A DNA stretch of 53,542 nt. Origin: a virus. The notes beneath the pieces were generated by a model. The model ran no database searches and was not told the DNA's origin. It saw nothing but the letters and a program-made list of their open reading frames with translations. Where the stretch lies: IMG/VR virus record IMGVR_UViG_3300031251_000024, positions 1 to 53,542 of that record. One strand, given 5' to 3'. The first letter of the stretch is position 1; every line of letters starts with the position of its first letter. The position numbers and the translations under genes are program-made. Shown in pieces: positions 48,057 to 53,542 of this stretch.

Positions 48057-48898
48057 GCTTTCCCCTTTTTCTTGGTTTCCGCGCGCCCCTTCACGCTCGG
48101 CGCCGGCGGCTTCTTCTGCACGCTGTCGATCGAGGCCTGCAAAGCGTCCATGAGTCCGACGACGCGGTGCGGCGCCGGCGTGCGGTCCTTTACCGGCTCG
48201 AGCGCATGGCCGGCCTGCTTGCGGCGGACGAGCTCGACCAGGGCATTTTCGTACCGGTCCTCGAACGTCTTGGGGTCGAACGGACCCACGAGCGCATCGA
48301 TGACCTGGCCGGCGAGCCGCGCCGTCGCCGGCGGCAGCTTGAGCTCGGGGATTTCATCGAAGTAGGAGGCCTGGTCGCGCACCTCGTAGCCGTAGCGCAG
48401 CGCGGTTGCCAGCAGACCCTTGTCCCGCGCCTCGAGCATCAGGACGCGCTCGCGCCTGGCCAGCACCACGCGGCCCAGGCCGACCACGCGCTTGGCGCGG
48501 ATGGCGTCCCGGATCGCGGCGAAGGCTTCCTGGCCGACCTGGTCGGCCGGGACGATGTAGTAGGGCGAGTCGAGGTAGCGATCGTCGACCTCGGCGCGGG
48601 CCGCGAAGCTCGTGATCTCGATCGTGTGGGTGGAATCGAGCTGGATGGCCTCGATGTCGGTATCGTCGATCAGGAGATATTGGCCCTTGGCGATCTCGAA
48701 GCCGCGCCCGACGTCGTCGGCTTCGACGAGCTCGCCGGTCTCGGCGTCGACGAGCTGCTGTTTGAGCTTGTTCCCGGTCTTCTTGTTGACGCGGTTGAAG
48801 GAGATGCGCTCGGCGCTCGAGGCGGCCGGGTAGAGCGCGACCGGGCACGAAACGAGCGACAGCTTGAGGTAGCCCTTCCAGGACGCACGCGGGGCCAT
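48053..48898 (-). CDS. ku: Ku DNA end-binding protein (non-homologous end joining), 281 aa
   Basis: MAPRASWKGYLKLSLVSCPV is the standard bacterial Ku start (KGYLKLSLVSCPVALYPA). RISFNRVNKKTGNKLKQQLV, then GFEIAKGQYLLIDDTDIEAI, YIVPADQVGQEAFAAIRDAI and MLEARDKGLLATALRYGYEV follow in order. Lysine-rich C-terminus as usual. Ku rings DNA ends and recruits LigD; no LigD or ligase is seen in the window, so the host's would be used. It lies beyond attP from PL, within a block of overlapping leftward genes. Confidence 0.9.
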   Translation of the reverse strand: MAPRASWKGYLKLSLVSCPVALYPAASSAERISFNRVNKKTGNKLKQQLVDAETGELVEADDVGRGFEIAKGQYLLIDDTDIEAIQLDSTHTIEITSFAARAEVDDRYLDSPYYIVPADQVGQEAFAAIRDAIRAKRVVGLGRVVLARRERVLMLEARDKGLLATALRYGYEVRDQASYFDEIPELKLPPATARLAGQVIDALVGPFDPKTFEDRYENALVELVRRKQAGHALEPVKDRTPAPHRVVGLMDALQASIDSVQKKPPAPSVKGRAETKKKGKA

Positions 48899-48988
48899 GG
48901 CGACTCTCTTTGGAGGTGGCGCCCGGGGAAAATCGCAGTTTGGGGTTAAAAGTTCCTGACAAGGGGCTGGCGGGGCTGGATTATCGAG

Positions 48989-49375
48989 TCAAGACAGGGG
49001 TTTCCGGCGGCATTTGCCGCTCTCATATTCGATGACGCCCTTGTCGGCGAGCGCGTGCATGACGTCGAACGGATAGGCCGGGTCCTTGCGCAGGTCGGTC
49101 CATTCGGCGGGCACCTTGTCGAAGAGGACCTGCTGCGCCGCGGTGAGCACAACGGGCGAATTGAGCGCCGCGATCGCGGCATCGAAATCGGCGACCTGCG
49201 CGCCGTCGACCCACCATGAGACCTCGACGGACCGCGTTTTTCGGATGCACTTGTCCATCCGCTGTAGCCGTGGGTGCTCGATGCAGCGGTACATGTGGCC
49301 GAAGAAGCCGTGGCCGCGAAAGTGCATCGACTGAACCATCTTGCAGGTCTTGAGCGTTTCGGCGGTGATTGTCAT
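48989..49375 (-). CDS. Hypothetical protein, 128 aa
   Basis: MTITAETLKTCKMVQSMHFR, GHGFFGHMYRCIEHPRLQRM; a Cys/His-rich start, then DAAIAALNSPVVLTAAQQVLFDKVPAEW. It might bind metal through its early Cys and His. A 90-bp gap to Ku holds no visible feature. Function unknown. Confidence 0.6.
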   Translation of the reverse strand: MTITAETLKTCKMVQSMHFRGHGFFGHMYRCIEHPRLQRMDKCIRKTRSVEVSWWVDGAQVADFDAAIAALNSPVVLTAAQQVLFDKVPAEWTDLRKDPAYPFDVMHALADKGVIEYESGKCRRKPLS

Positions 49376-49419
49376 GCCGCCGCTCCCTTCAACTCCCGCG
49401 CACCGATCAGTTCCGCCAT
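49372..49419 (-). CDS. Remnant 15-codon frame resembling the end of the 44-aa gene at 50473
   Basis: MAELIGARELKGAAA; ATGA overlap with the gene at 49375. The same tail (VELIGARDEALKGVAA) closes the gene at 50473..50607. It looks like a duplicated gene end retained only for coupling. May not be functional. Confidence 0.3.
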   Translation of the reverse strand: MAELIGARELKGAAA

Positions 49420-49423
49420 GGCG

Positions 49424-49714
49424 TCACCGCTCCCCCAGATCGCGAAGGATGTTCCAAATCTTCTCGACCGCTTCCTCGTGGTGGCGCAGATGGCTCAAGA
49501 GGCCCCGCTCCGATTTCAGAACGCAGGCCGGGCCATAGTCAGGGTCGCGCCCAAAGTGATCGCGCGCCAGGTCGTGGCTCTTGAAGGTCTCGCCGCAGTG
49601 GAAGCACGTCCAGCCATGCCGTGGCGTCTCGTAGCTGTCGCGGACGGCGAAGCGGTCTTCCATCTTGATCGCGAAGCGCCGCAGCCATCGGAAGTAGCGG
49701 GTGGTGGGGTTCAT
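49424..49714 (-). CDS. Zinc-finger-like small protein, 96 aa
   Basis: MNPTTRYFRWLRRFAIKMED; a Cys pair and His cluster in TCFHCGETFKSHDLARDHFG followed by GPACVLKSERGLLSHLRHHE. Pattern C-x2-C...H...H/C suggests a C2H2-like finger. ATGA overlap with the ASCH-like remnant. Confidence 0.7.
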   Translation of the reverse strand: MNPTTRYFRWLRRFAIKMEDRFAVRDSYETPRHGWTCFHCGETFKSHDLARDHFGRDPDYGPACVLKSERGLLSHLRHHEEAVEKIWNILRDLGER

Positions 49715-49851
49715 GCTGGGTCCAACCCCCGCTGGGCCGAGAGGGCGACGCGGGCAGTGTCAGCCATGTATTCGGCGATGTCCTCGGCGGGCGTCTTGGC
49801 GCCGACCATGATCAGGGATGCCCAGGGCTGCCAGATCGTGAGGGCTTTCAT
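49711..49851 (-). pseudogene. Truncated ASCH-domain gene, 46 aa
   Basis: The first 19 residues, MKALTIWQPWASLIMVGAK, are the classic start of phage ASCH-domain proteins, which are normally well over 100 aa. The frame then runs into an unrelated short tail (TPAEDIAEYMADTARVALSA QRGLDPA). An internal deletion probably fused two genes. The short product may still be made, since starts and stops overlap with its neighbours. Confidence 0.6.
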
Positions 49852-49853
49852 GG

Positions 49854-50099
49854 TCAGACCTTCTCCACGACGCGCCGGGTCGTGAACTCCTCGAGCGCGC
49901 CGACGGCATCGCGGAAGCCCAGGTGCGGATCGCCCTCGAGGGCGCGCTCGAAGCGACGGTCGGCGAGCTTTGCCGCGATCGCCGCCCGAATCTCGTCGAT
50001 GCCGATCTTGGGGATGGTTCGGGCTTTGAGGGCGGCGAGCAACTCGTCGGCGATGGCGTTGGCCAGGGCCTTCAATTCGACGCGGGTTTCGTGGCGCAC
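49854..50099 (-). CDS. Hypothetical protein, 81 aa, GTG start
   Basis: Start assumed at GTG 50099 (VRHETRVELKALANAIADEL) after GAGG; an overlapping frame upstream belongs to the next gene. Helical, ending DAVGALEEFTTRRVVEKV. Function unknown. Confidence 0.55.
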   Translation of the reverse strand: MRHETRVELKALANAIADELLAALKARTIPKIGIDEIRAAIAAKLADRRFERALEGDPHLGFRDAVGALEEFTTRRVVEKV

Positions 50100-50476
50100 C
50101 TCGTCCTCGCTTTCCGCCGCCGCCCAGCCCACTGCCGCCGCCGCGTCTTCGGCCTCTTGTTGATCTTCACGCAGTGGAACCGCGCCATCCGGCGCATCTC
50201 CGGGGACCGCATCAGGTCGGTCATGACGGCGGCCTGGACGGCGCGATAGGCCGGCGATCGGCGGACCCGCTTCTGGCCGCGGACGCACTTGCGTTTGAGC
50301 GCCCCGTCGTCGCGCATGCGCATGTTGAGCGTCTTCATGCGGGCCGAGCGGGCGGCCCGTTCGGCGGTATCGATCCTGGCGGGCGATCGCCTGGCATAGA
50401 CGCCGCCGCGCCAACGCTTGCGCATGGCCAAGCTGAAGGCGGCCTTGCGCTCGACGGTCCAGGGTTTGCCGCTCAC
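50072..50476 (-). CDS. Basic small phage protein, 134 aa
   Basis: GTG 50476 (MSGKPWTVERKAAFSLAMRK) in a GTGA overlap. Strongly Arg/Lys-rich with repeated motifs (RMKTLNMRMRDDGALKRKCV; PAYRAVQAAVMTDLMRSPEM). It resembles a recurrent basic phage protein with short repeats that may bind nucleic acid. It overlaps the next gene by 28 bases. Confidence 0.6.
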   Translation of the reverse strand: MSGKPWTVERKAAFSLAMRKRWRGGVYARRSPARIDTAERAARSARMKTLNMRMRDDGALKRKCVRGQKRVRRSPAYRAVQAAVMTDLMRSPEMRRMARFHCVKINKRPKTRRRQWAGRRRKARTRCATKPASN

Positions 50477-50607
50477 GCCGCCACTCCCTTCAGCGCCTCG
50501 TCCCGCGCACCGATCAGCTCGACCTTGAAGTTGGCCGTGCGGGAGCCGCCGCGCATGCCGCGGGGCCAGCCGGCCGGCCAGGCGAGGGGGTAGCGGGAGA
50601 CGCTCAT
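50473..50607 (-). CDS. Small protein, 44 aa
   Basis: MSVSRYPLAWPAGWPRGMRG, GSRTANFKVELIGARDEALK. The SRYPLAWPAGWPR opening is that of short phage proteins that are usually longer, so this may be shortened. It is the first gene after attP in the leftward direction. Confidence 0.55.
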   Translation of the reverse strand: MSVSRYPLAWPAGWPRGMRGGSRTANFKVELIGARDEALKGVAA

Positions 50608-50619
50608 GGGCGCCCCCAA

Positions 50620-50847
50620 ATCAGAATCACAGGGGGCTTACAGCCGGGGCGCGGGCGGGCTATAAGGCCCCCGGTCAGAATCAGCCATTGAAATCGTTGA
50701 GGTTGTCGCAGGTTCAAATCCTGCTGCCCCGACCACTTCCCAAAAGCGGCATCAACGGTTTGATTCGTCACCGAGAATCTCCAATTTTTTGACGCGGTGA
50801 TTCTGACAGCGATTCTGACTAGAAAAATGCGCCCGCCCGTCAGAATC
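50620..50847. other. attP: attP region with five arm-type repeats around a tRNA 3' end
   Basis: The 9-mer GTCAGAATC occurs at 50674-50682 and 50839-50847 on the plus strand, and as GATTCTGAC at 50799-50807 and 50811-50819. A near copy TCAGAATC lies at 50621-50628. They flank the tRNA-derived core (50705-50735): two on one side, three on the other. This matches P and P' arms bound by the N-terminus of a tyrosine integrase, whose gene ends at 50865. No promoter is clearly visible here. Confidence 0.8.
50705..50735 (+). other. tRNA 3'-end fragment (attP core)
   Basis: GCAGG-TTCAAAT-CCTGC (50708-50724) is a perfect T-arm, followed by acceptor strand TGCCCCG, A, and CCA (50733-50735). There is no 5' half, so it is not a tRNA gene. 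Integration would rebuild the host tRNA. The acceptor strand would pair with CGGGGCA, as in tRNA-Pro-like genes, but identity is not certain. Confidence 0.8.
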
Positions 50848-50864
50848 GTTTTTGCTCCGTTCCA

Positions 50865-52118
50865 TCACTCCTCCGCGTCCGCCGCACGCTTCTTGTTCCG
50901 GGCGTCCGCAACCTCCTTGGTCCGTCCTTTGACGTTGCGGATGTAGCGCACCGTCATGCGCGTCTCGCTGTGCGTCAGGTGATCGGAGATCGCCTTAAGA
51001 TCGGCGCCCGCCTCGTCGGCCTCGGTGGCGCCGCCGGCGCGGCTGTCCATCAGCCACACCTCGTCCGGAATGCCGGTAGCGCGGGCGATCTGGCGGAACC
51101 ATTTGCGGTAGCTGCGCTCCCGGATCGGGAGGCCGTGTTCGCCGATGACGATGGCACCGAGGCGCTCGGCGTGGGGCACCGCCTCTAGGAGCGGAAACAA
51201 CAGCGAATAATTGGTGAGGTCGAACTCGATGGCGCTGCGCGTCTTCGAAGTCTTTAAACGCAGGCGCCAGCCGGGAAGATTGTCCCAGCGAAAGCGGCCG
51301 GTCCACATTTCCTTGCCGCTGTAGATCGCACCGGCCACGTCGGGCTGCCGCGGCGCCCATTCTCCGATGATGTCCTTCTGGCGCAGCAGAAGGTCGAATT
51401 GCGCGGCGACCCCGATCGCCATCGCGCGTGCCCGATCCGAGGGGACCGCTCCGGAGGCCCCGAGTTCGAGCGCCTTGCGCACGAACGCCGTCGCCTGGGC
51501 GAAGGTCATCTGCTGCTCGCGGGCGCCGCCGCGCTCGAACCGGATCATCGCGAGCTCGCGATCGAGCGCCCCGCATTCCTTGAGTCGCAGCGCCGCCCCG
51601 AAGCGGAGTACCGTGCGAAACATCGACACCGCGTCATGGGCGCGGTCGATGCGCTCGCGGGCCCCTTCGGCCTTCGGTGCCTTCCACGAGCGATACCAAC
51701 GCCGCACGTCGAGTGTCGTCACGTTGCGCACAAGTCGCGCCGCGACGGTCGCCTCGATGACTTTCAGGCTGTCAGTATATGTTTTTTGGGTATTGCGTTT
51801 TACGTCGCGGAACGGCGATTCGGGATGTTGTTGGTAGAGCCGGCACAAGCTGCCGATCGTCCCGTCGTAGAGCGCGCGCGGGGCGGGTTTCTCGGCGTTC
51901 TCACGGTGTGTTTCCAGCCAAGCAAGAAGCCTCGCGGTATGCTGGTGGCACAAGAGATCGATTGTCGCCTCGTCGGCGTCGACGGGCAGCGCAATGCAGC
52001 GGTCGGGAAATCCGGCGAGATTACGCACGACGTTCCCGGCGATCCAGTAGGGCAGGCGCGTGCCGTCCCGCAGGGTGCGGCCTATCTTGAAGCCTGGCCT
52101 CTTGCCCCTCGGTGGCAT
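50865..52118 (-). CDS. int: Tyrosine integrase, 417 aa
   Basis: Start taken at Met 52118 (MPPRGKRPGFKIGRTLRDGT); a farther ATG at 52175 is possible. An arm-binding N-terminus and core-binding segment (~80-170) precede the catalytic domain. First Arg in FDLLLRQKDIIGEW; box II reads MDSRAGGATEA (Arg present, His replaced by Asp in the HxxR position); then LTHSETRMTVRYIRN with His and nucleophile Tyr. It integrates the phage at the tRNA. The gene runs toward attP and overlaps the xis-like gene by 98 bases. Confidence 0.9.
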   Translation of the reverse strand: MPPRGKRPGFKIGRTLRDGTRLPYWIAGNVVRNLAGFPDRCIALPVDADEATIDLLCHQHTARLLAWLETHRENAEKPAPRALYDGTIGSLCRLYQQHPESPFRDVKRNTQKTYTDSLKVIEATVAARLVRNVTTLDVRRWYRSWKAPKAEGARERIDRAHDAVSMFRTVLRFGAALRLKECGALDRELAMIRFERGGAREQQMTFAQATAFVRKALELGASGAVPSDRARAMAIGVAAQFDLLLRQKDIIGEWAPRQPDVAGAIYSGKEMWTGRFRWDNLPGWRLRLKTSKTRSAIEFDLTNYSLLFPLLEAVPHAERLGAIVIGEHGLPIRERSYRKWFRQIARATGIPDEVWLMDSRAGGATEADEAGADLKAISDHLTHSETRMTVRYIRNVKGRTKEVADARNKKRAADAEE

Positions 52119-52383
52119 CGAAATGCTCCGGGCCGTCCTGGGTGTCGCCGACATAGCCATCGTTTCGGACCCCATTGTCGTTGTCCAGCCAAGCCTTCAC
52201 CGCGGGCCAGTATCTCCCGCCCCATAACGTGCGAATCCTGGGGAAACCTCGATCCTCGGCCTCGCGGACGGTGGCGCGGAAGCGATCCCAGCCGATCTTG
52301 GGGTTGATTCGCCGGTGCAGTTCCCGGTCGTCGACAAAGGCGGCGTCGACGGGATCGGTGGCGTCCGGCGAGGCGGCGGTCAT
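52021..52383 (-). CDS. Excisionase-like protein, 120 aa
   Basis: VDDRELHRRINPKIGWDRFR, ATVREAEDRGFPRIRTLWGG, RYWPAVKAWLDNDNG: a small winged-helix/AlpA-like region typical of genes paired with rhizobial integrases. The C-terminal ~45 residues overlap the int start. It probably directs excision at induction. Function by position and pattern. Confidence 0.65.
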   Translation of the reverse strand: MTAASPDATDPVDAAFVDDRELHRRINPKIGWDRFRATVREAEDRGFPRIRTLWGGRYWPAVKAWLDNDNGVRNDGYVGDTQDGPEHFDATEGQEARLQDRPHPAGRHAPALLDRRERRA

Positions 52384-52392
52384 GAGCTTGAC

Positions 52393-52518
52393 CTACTCGC
52401 GGTCCGGAAACGGATGAAGGCAAGCGACCGAGCCCTGCTCGTATCCGACATGCCAGGTGAAGGCCGGGGCGCCGAGCGCCAGCAGGACCAGGATGAGGGC
52501 GATGGCGAGCTTGGTCAT
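52393..52518 (-). CDS. Tiny exported or membrane protein, 41 aa
   Basis: MTKLAIALILVLLALGAPAF, TWHVGYEQGSVACLHPFPDR: a hydrophobic start and a short polar end with one Cys. It is followed ten bases later by the xis-like gene. Function unknown. Confidence 0.55.
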   Translation of the reverse strand: MTKLAIALILVLLALGAPAFTWHVGYEQGSVACLHPFPDRE

Positions 52519-52523
52519 GCCGA

Positions 52524-52868
52524 TCACACCCCGTGGTGCCGTACCGGCATTTCGCCGTCCGGCGGCTCGGTCCACGCGCCCTTCTCTCGCAGGGCCGATT
52601 CCCAGGCGCGCTTCACGGCACCATCGCAATGCGCAACTGCGTCAGCCCACGTCGGCGCGCGGCCGACCATGCCGTTGAACGTCATCTGGTAGTAGAGCGA
52701 CTGCGCATTGTGGGGCTCGCCCCGTTCATGCTTCACGGCACAGACTTGGCACTTGTTGGCCGCGGGAGGCACCACGTTCCAGGCCATGGGTTTGTGCGTC
52801 TCCTTGCCGGTCGCAAGGTCAACTTCAGTGACGGTGCTCGGGATTTGGTTGACCGCTTTCGGCTTCAT
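52524..52868 (-). CDS. Small Cys/His phage protein, 114 aa
   Basis: MKPKAVNQIPSTVTEVDLAT; CQVCAVKHERGEPHNAQSLY, YQMTFNGMVGRAPTWADAVAHC. The CxxC...H...PHN..SLYYQ..F pattern recurs in short phage proteins and may bind metal. ATGA overlap with the RHH-like gene. Confidence 0.75.
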   Translation of the reverse strand: MKPKAVNQIPSTVTEVDLATGKETHKPMAWNVVPPAANKCQVCAVKHERGEPHNAQSLYYQMTFNGMVGRAPTWADAVAHCDGAVKRAWESALREKGAWTEPPDGEMPVRHHGV

Positions 52869-53074
52869 TGCGATTCCGCCTCCGCTTCCGCGGCCAGCCG
52901 CATGCCGTCCGCCGCGAGCTTCTCGCTGATCGCGGCACGCGCGAAGGCGGACATGGTGATGCCGAACTGATCGACGTGGTCCTTGAGCCGGTTGTAGCGG
53001 CCGATCGGTATCTTCACGACGATCTTGACCATGCCTTCGGGGATCATGTCGGCGCTGCGCTTGTAGATGGTCAT
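52865..53074 (-). CDS. Ribbon-helix-helix-like protein, 69 aa
   Basis: MTIYKRSADMIPEGMVKIVV, KIPIGRYNRLKDHVDQFGIT, MSAFARAAISEKLAADG: a beta strand (VKIVVKIP) then two helices, as in Arc-type repressors. Start at 53074 with GAGG nine bases upstream; another ATG at 53089 is in frame. It may regulate the int block. Confidence 0.65.
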   Translation of the reverse strand: MTIYKRSADMIPEGMVKIVVKIPIGRYNRLKDHVDQFGITMSAFARAAISEKLAADGMRLAAEAEAESQ

Positions 53075-53085
53075 GGGGAGATACC

Positions 53086-53542
53086 TCATTCCGCCGCCCG
53101 CTGCCGTTCAATGAACGCCGCGCATTTCTCTACCAGCGCCAAGCAATCAGGACGGTCACTATTGCCGCCCGGCCCCCAATGTCTGCGCGCGTCGGGCAAG
53201 GACAAATTTCGACAGCCGGCGAGCACTCGCCATTGGCCGCGGATTGCGACACCCTCGAACACATATCCGCGGGAATCGACGCCCGCGAAAACGTAGTCAT
53301 TCCCTTTTTCTATTTTTGCTTTGGAAGCCTTGAGCTCGGTGAGGGCGGTGCAGCCGCGCGCGTCCACGGTCTTCGCCGCATCGGCCTTGAGCTCGGTGAG
53401 GGCGGTGCAGCCGCGCGCGTCCACGGTCTTCGCCGCATCGGCCTTGAGCTCGGTGAGGGCGGTGCAGCCGCGCGCGTCCACGTACTCCGCCGCATCGGCC
53501 TTGAGCTCGGTGAGGGCGGTGCAGCCGCTCGCGTACACGTAC
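53086..53542 (-). CDS. Leucine-rich-repeat-like repeat protein, C-terminal part
   Basis: Continuation of the gene at 1..507. Repeats of TALTELKADAA plus variable xxVxAxGC run from the window end to ~53330, where the last unit changes to KASKAKIEKGNDYVFAGVDS. A ~75-residue unique C-terminus with Trp/Cys (RGQWRVLAGCRNLSLPDARR, HWGPGGN) follows. The frame at base 53542 is one base into a codon, so direct fusion with base 1 is out of frame and at least 35 bp of repeat are missing. Confidence 0.85.
   Translation of the reverse strand, partial: YVYASGCTALTELKADAAEYVDARGCTALTELKADAAKTVDARGCTALTELKADAAKTVDARGCTALTELKASKAKIEKGNDYVFAGVDSRGYVFEGVAIRGQWRVLAGCRNLSLPDARRHWGPGGNSDRPDCLALVEKCAAFIERQRAAE
53350..53542. 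repeat. 57-bp tandem repeat array (right end)
   Basis: Units start at 53350, 53407 and 53464, with a partial 22-bp unit from 53521. They are the same repeat as at 1-420 with the same variable codons. They explain why an assembler would break a circular genome here. Confidence 0.95.

Noticed and set aside
50690-50735. Complete tRNA gene
   Set aside because: Only the T-arm, acceptor strand and CCA are present; no D-arm or anticodon arm upstream. It is an attachment-site copy.

Overview
The window looks like the essentially complete genome of a temperate podovirus with a T7-like virion and lambda-like lysogeny. The host is probably an alphaproteobacterium of the Hyphomicrobiales (Bradyrhizobium/Rhodopseudomonas-like). 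Reasons: high GC with strong G/C third positions, a GapR (DUF2312) gene, a Ku gene, and small phage proteins of a style I associate with rhizobial prophages. These host assignments are from memory, without a search.

The sequence is best read as a circle. Both window ends fall inside one leftward gene made of 57-bp repeats: its N-terminus is at 507..1 and its C-terminus at 53542..53086. The two ends join in frame only if at least 35 bp of repeat are missing. On the circle, one leftward early operon runs from a promoter near 4031 through a PD-(D/E)XK exonuclease, an OB-fold-like protein, an HNH nuclease, many tiny overlapping genes and the repeat protein. It then crosses the junction to an excisionase-like gene and a tyrosine integrase. 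It reaches attP (tRNA 3' end at 50705-50735 with five arm-type repeats) and beyond it a second leftward block (50607-47000) that includes Ku, an RyR-domain protein and a Gp49-family protein.

The immunity region (about 4.0-5.5 kb) has an S24-type repressor, a Cro-like protein and a membrane protein. Two promoters, PL and PR, share one layout: an upstream operator, TTGACA, then an operator lying across the -10. The rightward early operon (5.3-11.3 kb) holds small zinc-ribbon proteins, an MT-A70 methyltransferase, a DUF1376 replication protein with an AT-rich origin candidate inside it, and a NusG-like protein in the position of a late antiterminator. GapR (leftward) and a serine recombinase (rightward) follow.

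The late region (12.7-46.9 kb, rightward) runs: small terminase, exported tail fibre and beta-helix spike, holin-like protein, large terminase, a lipid-desaturase-like protein, portal, scaffold, capsid, capsid-associated repeat protein, a homing endonuclease insertion, tail tubular A and B, internal virion proteins (one with a lytic transglycosylase domain, one of 1657 aa), more fibres, and the lysis genes (endolysin, Rz/Rz1). A strong terminator at 46964-46996 closes it against the converging Ku block.

Most unusual: a phage-borne CarF/TMEM189-like desaturase between terminase and portal; phage Ku placed so that attP separates it from PL once integrated; Sec-type signal peptides on several tail-fibre genes; two unrelated site-specific recombinases; and the near-identical PL/PR operator architecture.
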